64,000 nucleotides of DNA from NCBI RefSeq assembly GCF_007830615.1, contig NZ_VLLI01000001.1, positions 310,001-374,000 on the forward strand. Reading direction: 5' to 3'. Made by a program: the position numbers and the translations under genes. Positions 35,957 to 44,561 of this stretch are shown in pieces (the first letter of the stretch is position 1; every line of letters begins with the position of its first letter). Under the pieces are notes generated by a model. That model was given only the letters and a program-made list of their open reading frames with translations. It did not search any database and had not been told where the DNA came from. Source of the DNA: Mucilaginibacter frigoritolerans. GTDB lineage: Bacteria; Bacteroidota; Bacteroidia; Sphingobacteriales; Sphingobacteriaceae.

Positions 35957-36184
35957 ATGATCATACCAGACAACCAGATTCCATACGACGACGAAGATAA
36001 GTCAGAAGCTGACGATCAGCAAAGCCAGAAAGATATCCATGCCAGCGGATTGGAGGATGCTCCCGAAGCTGGGGACACGGTTGATTACGCTGATCCTGAT
36101 AAATTGAAACAGGCCTATGATGCCTCAGAATCATCATATACCCTGAACTTAGATAATATCAGCAAGAAAAAAACTGACGAATAA
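35957..36184 (+). CDS. Small acidic protein of unknown function
   Basis: 75 residues, very rich in Asp and Glu (DDEDKSEADDQQ, LEDAPEAGDTVDYADPD), with no hydrophobic segment and probably disordered. Similar short acidic proteins are common in Sphingobacteriaceae but I know no function. It has a plausible promoter and an AAAAACAAAAGCC leader before the ATG, supporting a real gene. Confidence 0.65.
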   Translation: MIIPDNQIPYDDEDKSEADDQQSQKDIHASGLEDAPEAGDTVDYADPDKLKQAYDASESSYTLNLDNISKKKTDE

Positions 36185-36208
36185 AGATAAGCAGATGTCA
36201 CCCTGAAA

Positions 36209-36302
36209 AGCCCCACCTAAATCCTCCCCGGTAGAGAGGACTTAAAAAATAAGCGCGGGTGAAGCTAAAGTCTCCCTTACCGGGGGAGATTTAGAGGGGG
36301 CT
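36209..36302. repeat. Palindrome of the CCTAAATCC/GGATTTAGG type
   Basis: The left arm from 36209 (AGCCCCACCTAAATCCTCCC) is complementary to the right arm ending at 36302 (GGGGAGATTTAGAGGGGGCT), and AGAGGACTT pairs with AAGTCTCCCTT. It is of the kind scattered through Bacteroidota genomes. Confidence 0.75.
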
Positions 36303-36381
36303 ATTATGCGCTTTAAACTTAATGACATTGCATGCTTCGAGTGCCTCAGCATGACACCTCACTTTTATTGGTTACCAAAAT

Positions 36382-36429
36382 ATTGTCCGTTCGTCCGGAT
36401 GGCAACGCATCAGGAAGCGGACGGACATT
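36382..36429. repeat. GTCCG-palindrome copy 7
   Basis: ATTGTCCGTTCGTCCGGAT on the left and GGAAGCGGACGGACATT on the right. It lies in the gap before pheT, inside a spurious in-frame extension of that gene. Confidence 0.8.
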
Positions 36430-36448
36430 TAACAGGAGTGCTTTCTAA

Positions 36449-36530
36449 TTCCGAAATCGAACTTCCGACTTCCGAAATCTTCGTAATAGCACCTGCTAAA
36501 TCCGAAATCCAACTTACCACTTCCGAAATC
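36449..36530 (+). repeat. Cluster of TCCGAAATC motifs upstream of pheT
   Basis: TTCCGAAATC occurs at 36449, 36470 and 36521 (approximately), with AATCCGAAATCC between, ending just before the pheT promoter box, as in the dnaE upstream region. Confidence 0.7.
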
Positions 36531-36534
36531 TTTA

Positions 36535-36542
36535 TATCTTTG
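36535..36542 (+). promoter_or_regulatory. pheT -7 promoter element
   Basis: TATCTTTG, exact consensus, 21 bases before the ATG at 36564; no clear -33 box. Confidence 0.5.
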
Positions 36543-36563
36543 CCGGATTATCGTACTGCAATA

Positions 36564-38963
36564 ATGAAGATATCTTATAATTGGCTCAAAGAATTTATTG
36601 AAACTGATAAAACTCCCGAAGAAATTTCCAAAATATTAACCGGTACCGGTTTGGAAGTGGAAAGTCTGGAAAAAGTTCAAACCATACCCGGCGGATTAGA
36701 GGGCCTGGTAATTGGTTATGTTAAAGAATGCATTGATCACCCTAACTCTGATCATTTACATATCACCAAAGTTGATGTAGGTACCGGTACAGATTTGCAG
36801 GTAGTATGCGGTGCAACAAACGTAGCTGCCGGTCAAAAAGTAGTGGTGGCAACTGTGGGCACAACCGTGCATCCGCTAACCGGCGAACCTTTTAAAATCA
36901 ACAAATCAAAAATTCGTGGTGAAGCATCTGAAGGGATGATTTGTGCCGAAGATGAAATTGGTTTAGGAAGCAGTCACGAAGGGATTATGGTGCTTGCTGA
37001 AGATGCCCTTGTAGGCACACCAGCCAAAGAATATTTTAAAGTAAACGACGATTATCTTTACGAAATAGGCCTAACCCCTAACCGTGCCGATGCGGCTTCG
37101 CACCTGGGTACTGCCAGAGATATTGCTGCTTTCCTGAAAATTGCAGTTAAAAGACCGGATGTATCTGCTTTTAAGGTTGATGATGCCAGCCGTACCATTA
37201 AGGTAGTGGTTGAGAACGAACAGGCAAGCCCAAGATACTCCGGGTTAACCATATCAGGTATTGAAGTTAAAGAGTCTCCTAAATGGCTTAAAGAGCGTTT
37301 GGCGGTAATAGGTATCCGCAGCATTAATAATATTGTGGATGTTACCAATTATGTGCTGCATGATTTGGGTCAGCCCCTGCATGCTTTTGATGCCGATGCT
37401 ATAAAAGGTGGTACCGTAATAGTAAAAAACGTTGCAGAAGGCACTTTATTTAAAACTTTGGATGATGTAGAGCGCAAACTCTCTGCCGATGATCTGATGA
37501 TTTGTGATGCCGAAGAACCGATGTGTATAGCAGGCGTTTTTGGCGGAGCAAAATCAGGCGTTAAAGAAAGTACTCAAGCTATCTTTTTGGAGAGTGCTTA
37601 TTTCAACGCGGTTGCGGTGCGTAAAACATCCAAGCGTCATGGCTTAAAAACGGATGCCTCTTTCAGGTTTGAGCGTGGTACCGATCCGGATATGACTGTT
37701 TTTGCCTTAAAACGTGCAGCTTTACTAATTCAGGAGGTAGCAGGTGGTAAAATAACATCTGAAATTTTTGACCATTACCCTGCACCGGTAGCACCTTTCG
37801 AGATAGAGGTTACCTACAAAAACATCCACAGGTTAATAGGCAAAGAGATTCCTCACGGCGAAATGAAAGGCATTATTGAGGCCCTGGATATTGAGGTAGT
37901 TGGCGAAACAGGCGAAGGTTTATCGTTAAAAGTACCTCCATACCGTGTTGACATTACCCGCGAGGTAGATATTGTGGAAGAGATATTGCGTATTTACGGT
38001 TACAACAACATCGAGATCCCTACACAGGTAAGGGCATCGTTAAATAACTCCAACAGACCGGAGAAAGATAACGTGCAGAACCTGATCTCTGACTTGCTTA
38101 CCGCGAATGGTTTTAACGAAATCATGTCGAACTCGCTAACCAAATCGGCTTACTCTTCCGATCTGGATAAGGCAGTGAAAATATTGAACCCGCTAAGCGG
38201 CGATCTGGATGTAATGCGTCAAACTTTATTGTATTCAGGCCTGGAAGCTGTTGCCTACAATCAAAACCGCAGAAATGCCGATTTGAAGATGTACGAGTTT
38301 GGCAAGGTGTATGAGCTAGACGAAGAGAAGTATAAGGAAACACAACGCTTTGCTATCTTTTTATCAGGAGCAGATAAAGCCGAGCAATGGAATCAAAAGG
38401 CTAAACAGGTTTCTTTTTATACCCTGAAAGCTATTGTCGACGGCTTGCTAAGCAAACTAAACATTACTGATGCAGTACTGGAAGATGCCACCTGTAAAAA
38501 GCTTGCTTACGGCTTACAATACAAAAAGAATAACAAGCAGCTGGTTAAATTTGGTGCGGTTGCCAAAGAGGCCCTGAAACTGGCAGATGTTGACAAAGAG
38601 GTTTTTTATGCCGATTTTAATTTCGACCTGATTTTAACTTTGGTGAGGAAGAATAAAATTGTTTACGAAGAGATTTCAAAATATCCGGCAGTGCGCAGAG
38701 ATTTGTCAATGCTGATTGATCAGTCGGTTACTTTTGCACAGTTAAAGCAGATAGCACTTAGAACAGAAAGAAAGCTGTTACAGGATGTGAATGTGTTTGA
38801 TGTTTACCAGGGTGATAAACTTCCGGCAGGTAAAAAATCATACGCCTTAAGCTTTATTTTGCAGGACAGTGAAAAAACGCTGACAGACAAAGCCATTGAC
38901 AGCATTGTGCAAAAGCTGATTTATAATTTAAGTAAAGAAGCAGGAGCGGAGATAAGGAAGTAG
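36564..38963 (+). CDS. pheT: Phenylalanyl-tRNA synthetase beta subunit
   Basis: Beta subunit of the alpha2-beta2 enzyme that charges tRNA-Phe. The frame is open 86 codons further upstream, but that stretch encodes only intergenic repeats and contains the promoter box; MKISYNWLKEFIE at 36564 is the standard PheT start and gives 799 residues. Domains in order: B1 core, tRNA-binding OB domain (about 40-150, HPNSDHLHITKVDVG), B3/B4 editing domain (RSINNIVDVTNYV, QPLHAFDAD), B5 (DITREVDIVEEILRIYGYNNI) and the C-terminal FDX-ACB anticodon domain (SKYPAVRRDLSMLID). pheS is not in the window. It leads the zapA-rny gene block. Confidence 0.96.
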   Translation: MKISYNWLKEFIETDKTPEEISKILTGTGLEVESLEKVQTIPGGLEGLVIGYVKECIDHPNSDHLHITKVDVGTGTDLQVVCGATNVAAGQKVVVATVGTTVHPLTGEPFKINKSKIRGEASEGMICAEDEIGLGSSHEGIMVLAEDALVGTPAKEYFKVNDDYLYEIGLTPNRADAASHLGTARDIAAFLKIAVKRPDVSAFKVDDASRTIKVVVENEQASPRYSGLTISGIEVKESPKWLKERLAVIGIRSINNIVDVTNYVLHDLGQPLHAFDADAIKGGTVIVKNVAEGTLFKTLDDVERKLSADDLMICDAEEPMCIAGVFGGAKSGVKESTQAIFLESAYFNAVAVRKTSKRHGLKTDASFRFERGTDPDMTVFALKRAALLIQEVAGGKITSEIFDHYPAPVAPFEIEVTYKNIHRLIGKEIPHGEMKGIIEALDIEVVGETGEGLSLKVPPYRVDITREVDIVEEILRIYGYNNIEIPTQVRASLNNSNRPEKDNVQNLISDLLTANGFNEIMSNSLTKSAYSSDLDKAVKILNPLSGDLDVMRQTLLYSGLEAVAYNQNRRNADLKMYEFGKVYELDEEKYKETQRFAIFLSGADKAEQWNQKAKQVSFYTLKAIVDGLLSKLNITDAVLEDATCKKLAYGLQYKKNNKQLVKFGAVAKEALKLADVDKEVFYADFNFDLILTLVRKNKIVYEEISKYPAVRRDLSMLIDQSVTFAQLKQIALRTERKLLQDVNVFDVYQGDKLPAGKKSYALSFILQDSEKTLTDKAIDSIVQKLIYNLSKEAGAEIRK

Positions 38964-39104
38964 TTGATTTAAGGCGATGATGAAGTGCTTGATTGAGTTT
39001 TAATATTAATTTAATATATTTCAGCTCAAAAAAGATTAAAAAAATAACACAAAAAGCAGTCGGGCTTAATACAAAAAATCCGGCAAAAATCAATTAAAAT
39101 AAAA

Positions 39105-39392
39105 ATGTCCTTAGCAGAGCAGTTAGATAAGATTGTAGACAGAACAGAGCGCCTAATAGAGCTCTGTGCGGCTTTGCAGGAGGAAAATGACCTTTTAAAA
39201 TTAGAGAGCGAAGCACTGACGGTGGCTCTTGATGCGAGTAAAAACAAGACCAAAGAACTGGAAGAAAAGCTGCGCGCCTTGAAAATGGCGAAATCTTTTT
39301 CAGAAACAAGTGAAAAAAGTTTTGATATAAAGCAAAAAATTAACGAATTTGTGCAAGAAATTGATAAGTGCATTGTATTATTAAAAAAATAG
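39105..39392 (+). CDS. Small coiled-coil protein upstream of zapA
   Basis: 95 residues, almost entirely predicted coiled coil by heptad pattern (LIELCAALQEENDLLKLESEALTVALDASKNKTKELEEKLRALK). It lies 21 bases before zapA and after pheT, an order I recall as conserved in Bacteroidota. By size and position it could be a ZapB-like partner of ZapA in cell division, but that is inference; sequence similarity to ZapB is not evident. Confidence 0.75.
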   Translation: MSLAEQLDKIVDRTERLIELCAALQEENDLLKLESEALTVALDASKNKTKELEEKLRALKMAKSFSETSEKSFDIKQKINEFVQEIDKCIVLLKK

Positions 39393-39413
39393 TACAGAAA
39401 GTGAAAAGCTCAA

Positions 39414-39707
39414 ATGGGAGAAATCTCTATAAAAATAAATATTGCTGACAGAGTTTACCCCTTAAAGGTGAACATGGAAGAGGAAGAAATAATACGCAGG
39501 GCAGCCAAACTAATTAATGACCGGATAAAAGAATATCAGGAAAATTATGCGGTAAGGGATAAGCAGGATTTGCTTTCGATGTGTGTGTTGCATTACGCAA
39601 CGTCATCATTAAAGGCTGATATGAAAGTTACAACTGAGGATACGGAAGTAGCTGAAAAGGTTTACCAACTGGATTATTTATTGACAGATTTTTTTTCAAA
39701 GCAATAA
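39414..39707 (+). CDS. zapA: Cell division protein ZapA
   Basis: 97 residues matching the ZapA family: N-terminal beta-hairpin (EISIKINIADRVYPLKVNMEEEEIIRRAAKLINDRI), then a C-terminal helix forming the tetramer coiled coil. ZapA bundles FtsZ filaments at the division ring. The upstream coiled-coil gene is 21 bases away, and a structured RNA lies between zapA and rny. Confidence 0.88.
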   Translation: MGEISIKINIADRVYPLKVNMEEEEIIRRAAKLINDRIKEYQENYAVRDKQDLLSMCVLHYATSSLKADMKVTTEDTEVAEKVYQLDYLLTDFFSKQ

Positions 39708-39741
39708 CGTTCTTTACATATAACAAGAGCAATTAAGATTT

Positions 39742-39910
39742 AACCGCAGTTAAATTTTAAGTTTCACTATTAAAAACTTAACGCTTCAATATTAGCGGAT
39801 CAAAGCGGCGTGGCGTTATCCTGCAGGGTAATGGTAAACCGTGATTCCATATCCGAAATGAAGTTTTTAAATACATGAGACTTAGAAGTTTAGTTGCGGT
39901 TTTTTTATTT
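39742..39910 (+). ncRNA. ssrS: 6S-like RNA between zapA and rny
   Basis: A long rod can be drawn: AACCGCA (39742-39748) pairs with TTGCGGTT near 39894-39901, the adjoining GTTAAATTTTAAGTTT pairs with AACTTAGAAGTTTAGT by mixed Watson-Crick and G-T pairs, TTAAAAACTT (39770-39779) pairs perfectly with AAGTTTTTAA (39861-39870), and TTATCC-TGCA-GGGTAA makes an apical hairpin. Large internal loops separate the helices, and a T-run (39900-39906) ends the molecule. Size (about 165 nt), rod shape and the position after zapA fit 6S RNA, probably the 6S-Flavo type. No covariance search was possible. Confidence 0.65.
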
Positions 39911-39927
39911 ATACCAAATTATAAACG

Positions 39928-41493
39928 ATGAATTCAATATTATATTTAATTATAGGCGTGCTTATAGGCGGCCTCCCGGGAGTGCTCGTAGGGCGCTTTT
40001 TACTCCGGAAACTATTTAAAGACCAGGAAGTATCTGCTCAAAATAAAGTGAAAAAGATTTTAAAGGATGCTGAGGTAAATGCCGAGATCCTTAAAAAGAA
40101 TAAGCTGCTGGAAGCAAAAGAGAAGTTTTTGCAAATGAAGGCTGAGCATGAGCAGGAAATAAATACCAAAAACAATGCCATCAATCAGCGTGAAAACGGT
40201 GTTAAGCAAAAAGAGCAATCGCTTAACTCTCGTTTGGAAAACATGAACCGTAAGGAGAGTGAGATCGACAATGTTCGCAAGAACCTGGAACGCCAAACCG
40301 AGATTGTGGTTAAGAAACAAGAAGAAGTTGAGATACTGAAAAACTCACACGTACAGCAATTGGAAACCATTGCAGGCTTATCAGCCGAGGATGCAAAGAA
40401 CCAATTGGTAGATACCTTACGTGAGGAAGCCCGCAGCAAGGCAATGATACAAATTAAGGATATTGTTGACGAAGCCAAGCTTACAGCAACCAAAGAGGCT
40501 AAGAAAATAGTTATCCAAACCATTCAGCGTACTGCTACTGAAAGCGCTATTGAAAACACGGTTTCTATTTTCAATATTGAAAATGATGAGATAAAGGGCC
40601 GTATCATTGGTCGTGAGGGAAGGAATATCCGTGCACTGGAAGCAGCAACAGGAATTGAGATTATTGTTGATGATACCCCAGAAGCTATTATCCTTTCAGG
40701 TTTTGATCCGGTTAGGCGTGAAATTGCCCGTTTGGCCATGCACCGCCTGGTAACGGACGGACGCATACACCCGGCACGTATTGAAGAGGTGGTTGCCAAA
40801 ACCAAAAAGCAAATTGAAGAAGAAATTGTTGAAATAGGTGAGCGTACCGTAATTGATTTAGGTATCAATGGCCTGCATCCGGAACTGATCCGTATGGTTG
40901 GTCGTATGCGTTACCGTTCATCATACGGACAAAACCTTTTACAGCACTCGCGTGAGGTGGCTAACTTCTGCGCTACCATGGCTGCCGAATTAGGATTGAA
41001 TGTGAAACTGGCTAAACGTGCAGGCTTACTGCATGATATTGGTAAGGTGCCTGATGATAACCCTGAATTGCCACACGCAATTTTAGGTATGCAATTGGCC
41101 GAGAAATATAAAGAGCATCCGGAAGTATGCAACGCCATCGGTGCTCACCACGATGAAATAGAAATGACTTCTATGTTATCACCGATTATACAGGTATGTG
41201 ATGCTATTTCAGGCGCAAGGCCAGGTGCAAGGCGTGAGGTTGTAGAAAGTTATATCAAACGTTTAAAAGAGCTTGAGGAGCTTGCTTTATCATACCCTGG
41301 TGTTGAAAAAACATTCGCTATTCAGGCTGGTCGTGAGTTGCGTGTAGTGGTTGAGAGTGAGAAGATAAGCGATGCACAGTCAGAAGTATTGGCTGCAGAT
41401 ATATCAAACCGTATACAAACAGAAATGACCTATCCGGGACAGATTAAGGTAACCGTAATAAGGGAAACCAGGTCTGTTGCGTTTGCAAAATAA
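39928..41493 (+). CDS. rny: Ribonuclease Y
   Basis: Membrane-anchored endoribonuclease that starts mRNA decay. The 521 residues show an N-terminal transmembrane helix (about 1-25), a long coiled coil (about 30-200), a KH domain ([21 protein letters not shown]) and an HD domain with H369-D370 in [11 protein letters not shown]. The C-terminus [19 protein letters not shown] is diagnostic. It follows the 6S-like RNA by about 20 bases and ends before a palindromic repeat that may stop transcription. Confidence 0.97.
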   Translation: MNSILYLIIGVLIGGLPGVLVGRFLLRKLFKDQEVSAQNKVKKILKDAEVNAEILKKNKLLEAKEKFLQMKAEHEQEINTKNNAINQRENGVKQKEQSLNSRLENMNRKESEIDNVRKNLERQTEIVVKKQEEVEILKNSHVQQLETIAGLSAEDAKNQLVDTLREEARSKAMIQIKDIVDEAKLTATKEAKKIVIQTIQRTATESAIENTVSIFNIENDEIKGRIIGREGRNIRALEAATGIEIIVDDTPEAIILSGFDPVRREIARLAMHRLVTDGRIHPARIEEVVAKTKKQIEEEIVEIGERTVIDLGINGLHPELIRMVGRMRYRSSYGQNLLQHSREVANFCATMAAELGLNVKLAKRAGLLHDIGKVPDDNPELPHAILGMQLAEKYKEHPEVCNAIGAHHDEIEMTSMLSPIIQVCDAISGARPGARREVVESYIKRLKELEELALSYPGVEKTFAIQAGRELRVVVESEKISDAQSEVLAADISNRIQTEMTYPGQIKVTVIRETRSVAFAK

Positions 41494-41506
41494 AAAAAGT
41501 TAAAGA

Positions 41507-41588
41507 AAGGGGTGTCACCCTGAGGTACTCGAAGGGTTTGTGCAGAGCATTTGCCAGCATACTTTGGATACTTCAGTATGACACCCTT
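41507..41588. repeat. Palindrome after rny (AAGGGGTGTCA...TGACACCCTT)
   Basis: AAGGGGTGTCACCCTGAGGTA pairs with the right arm ending TATGACACCCTT with a few mismatches, and T-rich sequence follows, so it may terminate rny. It resembles the 'GTCACCCTGAG' repeats of Bacteroidota. Confidence 0.7.
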
Positions 41589-41605
41589 ATTTAATAAATA
41601 CTAGT

Positions 41606-42121
41606 ATGAAGTCCCAATCCCCAACGGCAGCCGAAAAACGCCCGGTTGATATTTACTTTGATAAATATGCCGAGAGCCATCAGAATCATACCAATAAAAC
41701 CATCCATTGGATATGTGTTCCGTTAATTGTTTTTAGTTTGCTGGGCTTGGTATGGGCCATACCTTTTCCTTATCTTAAATTTTTAGGTAGTTATAACGGT
41801 TTCTTTAATTGGGCATCGTTTTTAATTGCATTCAGCATTTATTTCTACTACAAGCTTTCTCCTGTTTTATCTTATCTCATGCTGCTGATCATTTTTGCCT
41901 TCTGTTATGGAATAATGGAGCTGGATGCTATTCAAAAAGCAGGTGGCCCTGCGTTATGGTTGGTTTGCCTGGTTTTATTTGTAGTCTCATGGATCGGACA
42001 ATTTATTGGCCATAAAATAGAAGGTAAGAAACCTTCGTTTCTGGATGATCTTAAGTTTTTACTTATCGGGCCAATCTGGCTGCTGCATTTTATACTGAAA
42101 AAAGTTAAGCTAAAGTATTAA
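41606..42121 (+). CDS. DUF962 (Mpo1/YGL010w-like) membrane protein
   Basis: 171 residues with four to five hydrophobic helices. The N-terminal VDIYFDKYAESHQNHTNKTIHWICVPLIVFS contains the YxxxHxxxxNxxxHxxxVP pattern of the DUF962/Mpo1 family; the yeast member is an Fe-dependent dioxygenase that alpha-oxidises 2-hydroxy fatty acids, and the conserved histidines fit a metal site. The bacterial role is unknown. It stands between rny and a lipoprotein gene. Confidence 0.88.
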   Translation: MKSQSPTAAEKRPVDIYFDKYAESHQNHTNKTIHWICVPLIVFSLLGLVWAIPFPYLKFLGSYNGFFNWASFLIAFSIYFYYKLSPVLSYLMLLIIFAFCYGIMELDAIQKAGGPALWLVCLVLFVVSWIGQFIGHKIEGKKPSFLDDLKFLLIGPIWLLHFILKKVKLKY

Positions 42122-42228
42122 GCAGATACGACGATAAAGCCTAAAAGAATAGGACTCTAAATAGTTAAACGGTAAAGTACTTTGCAAATTACTGTATCAC
42201 TATAGGCCATATTTTCGTATAAGGGCAT

Positions 42229-42729
42229 ATGAAAATTAAAGCAGGAATCTTTTCTATTCTTATCGTGATATTATTTGGTTGCAGTAAAGACGGTTTAGTA
42301 ATGAACGGTACAATAACCAATTGTCCTAATAATAGCACCTGCTCTTATCAATATTATGAAAATGCTGATTATACAAATGTATACAAGCTTACAAGTGGGC
42401 AAAACAGGGTTTTTGTTTACAAAAGTGTAGATAGTGCTATGTGTAATGCCCTTACCTCTATGTATTTTAAGGCAGATATGGGCAGCAGTAGTTTTGAAAT
42501 TACCGCAAAGCAGATTATTTTGGCCCAGGTTGCCAGTGCTAGCCTTATATGTTCCTGCTGCAACAGTGTGGGCTATATAAACCCAATAGGCGGAGATATA
42601 AGGGGAACGAAAAAAAACAGCACGGCATGGCTCATAAATGCCGAAATAATAGAGGGTGATGCAAACGGCAAGCCAATTGATACCGTGGTAGTCAATCAAT
42701 ACTTTACCTTGTCATCAGCCCCTTTATAG
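42229..42729 (+). CDS. Lipoprotein of unknown function
   Basis: 166 residues with a lipoprotein signal (MKIKAGIFSILIVILFGCSKD, lipid-modified Cys18). The mature domain is Cys-rich for its size: NCPNNSTCSYQYY, MCNAL and ICSCCN, suggesting disulfides or a metal site in the periplasm. No family is recognised. Its last six bases overlap the convergent acyltransferase gene. Confidence 0.7.
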   Translation: MKIKAGIFSILIVILFGCSKDGLVMNGTITNCPNNSTCSYQYYENADYTNVYKLTSGQNRVFVYKSVDSAMCNALTSMYFKADMGSSSFEITAKQIILAQVASASLICSCCNSVGYINPIGGDIRGTKKNSTAWLINAEIIEGDANGKPIDTVVVNQYFTLSSAPL

Positions 42730-44478
42730 GTTTTTTCCAAGCTTATCCAAAATATCCTGTGGTACTTTTTCCAGGTCAAGCACCAGGAATCCATCCAGGC
42801 AATCAGCAAACTTCGGATCGATGTTGAAGCAGATGATTTTGGCATTCAAAGCAATGTACTGACGTAACAGCACCGGTACTTTCATGCTCCGGGTTTCTAC
42901 TTCTGATATCAGGTTATCCAATCCTTTAAAGCTATCTTCACCGGCCATCAGCAGGTCGGTATCAATGCTGGCAAAATCAACCTTAAATTTCTTACGTGGT
43001 TTTACATACTGCGCCATTTCATGGTCAAAATGGTTACGGTTGATATAGTCAACAATAAGTGATTTAGAGAAATTGGAGAACGAATTGCTGATGCTTACCG
43101 GGCCAATTAAATAGCGGTAGCGCGGGTTATCAATCAGGTATTTTAAAATGCCCTTCCAAAGTAAGAATAAAGGCAATGGTTTTTGCTGATATTCCTTACG
43201 GATCCATGAGCGGCCAAGCTCAATGCTCTTTTTCAGTACAGGTGTAAACTGCGTTTTGATTTTGAATAATTCGGATATGTAAAATCCTTTTTTACCAACG
43301 CTGTAAAATATCTCATCGCCCAGGCCTAAACGGTAGGCGCCCACAATCATTTTGGCATCAACATCCCATATAAACAGGTGATGATAGTAAATGTCGTACT
43401 CATCCAAATCAGATGCCTTATTGGTACCTTCACCAATTTCGCGGAAGGTTAATTCCCTTAAGCGGCCAATTTCACGAATTACATTGGGGATCAGTGAGGT
43501 TGGTGTTATAAACACCTCGTAATTCTTTTCAACCCAAATGCGGTAATCTTCGCGTAGCGGTTCAATATCTTTTTCCAGTAAGGCAGTACCGGTTTCAGGT
43601 GCAATTGCTTCCGGCAGTTTTTTTATTTTAAACAGGTTACGGGGGTTAAAGATTTTTTTCTCTTCTTCTAATCCGGTGCCTAAAGCATAGGTACGTGCCC
43701 TTAAGTAGTTGAGTAGTTTAGTATTGTTGTTATAATCTGGTATTTCCTGAACGTTAATAGGTTTGCCTATGCGAAGCTTAATAGTATGGCCCTGTTTGTT
43801 AAATAATTCTGATGGTAATTTGGCCGTACGCAGTGCAGGGTGTATTAAGCTAAGCAGGTTGAAAATTAAACCATTGTTGCCATGAAAATAAATAGGCACC
43901 ACCGGAACCTTTGCTTTCGCGATGATTTTGCCTACTACCGGGTGCCACATCCGGTCGGTTACTTCTTTTTTATCAATTTTAAAGGTAGAAACCTCGCCTG
44001 CCGGGAAAATACCAATTGGTGTACCGTTTGCCAGCAGCTCCAGTGTGTTTTTTAAACCACTGATACTGGAAGAATGTTCCACATTTTCGAACGGGTTTAC
44101 CGCAATGAAATAATCACTCAGATTAGGGATCTTTTTTAGCAGAAAGTTAGCCATTAGTTTGGCATCGGGCCTGGCCATGCAAAGTATTTTTAACAATACC
44201 ATTCCCTCAATACCACCATAAGGGTGATTGGCTATGGCTATAAAGCTGCCGTTAGCCGGCAGGTTTTTTAACTCTCTTTCATCAAACTCAATGTCAATAC
44301 CGCATCCCTCTAAAATAGCATCCACAAAATCAGGACCTTGTTTGGGTTGTGCCTGGGCAAACAGTTCGTTTACCTGGTTAATTTTCATCAGCTCCATCAA
44401 TAAAGCTGCCAGACCTGGCATTTTTAATTTATCCAGTTTTGTAGCTTTGGCAAACTCTTCGGTGGTAATTACTTTCAT
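42724..44478 (-). CDS. Two-domain acyltransferase, PlsC-like plus GNAT (OlsF-like)
   Basis: 584 residues. Residues about 70-270 form a PlsC-type O-acyltransferase with N-H-P-Y-G-G-I-E-G (the H-x5-E form of the HX4D motif) and IGIFPAGEVS as the substrate-binding motif. Residues about 310-510 form a hemolysin/OlsB-type GNAT N-acyltransferase (YEVFITPTSLIPNVIREIGRLRE, YHHLFIWDVDAKMIVGAYRLGLGDE). This order matches OlsF, which makes ornithine lipids in one polypeptide and is known from Flavobacterium; a glycine-lipid product is also possible. It acts at the inner membrane. It is convergent with the lipoprotein gene (six-base overlap) and divergent from the HHH gene. Confidence 0.8.
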   Translation of the reverse strand: MKVITTEEFAKATKLDKLKMPGLAALLMELMKINQVNELFAQAQPKQGPDFVDAILEGCGIDIEFDERELKNLPANGSFIAIANHPYGGIEGMVLLKILCMARPDAKLMANFLLKKIPNLSDYFIAVNPFENVEHSSSISGLKNTLELLANGTPIGIFPAGEVSTFKIDKKEVTDRMWHPVVGKIIAKAKVPVVPIYFHGNNGLIFNLLSLIHPALRTAKLPSELFNKQGHTIKLRIGKPINVQEIPDYNNNTKLLNYLRARTYALGTGLEEEKKIFNPRNLFKIKKLPEAIAPETGTALLEKDIEPLREDYRIWVEKNYEVFITPTSLIPNVIREIGRLRELTFREIGEGTNKASDLDEYDIYYHHLFIWDVDAKMIVGAYRLGLGDEIFYSVGKKGFYISELFKIKTQFTPVLKKSIELGRSWIRKEYQQKPLPLFLLWKGILKYLIDNPRYRYLIGPVSISNSFSNFSKSLIVDYINRNHFDHEMAQYVKPRKKFKVDFASIDTDLLMAGEDSFKGLDNLISEVETRSMKVPVLLRQYIALNAKIICFNIDPKFADCLDGFLVLDLEKVPQDILDKLGKNL

Positions 44479-44495
44479 CCTTATATAAAAAATAA

Positions 44496-44511
44496 ACCCT
44501 TTGTAAAGGGT
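44496..44511. other. Short palindrome between divergent genes
   Basis: ACCCTTTGTAAAGGGT, a 7-bp inverted repeat with a two-base centre, lies in the 83-base gap between the OlsF-like gene and the HHH gene. It could be an operator or just a hairpin in the 5' leader. Confidence 0.3.
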
Positions 44512-44561
44512 GTTAAATATCTTGAAAATTATTTAATTTAAACCCTTGATAAACCTTATAA

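Noticed and set aside
36306-36563. In-frame 86-codon extension of pheT
   Set aside because: It translates palindromes and TCCGAAATC repeats, includes the promoter box, and has no PheT homology; the ATG at 36564 gives the standard length.
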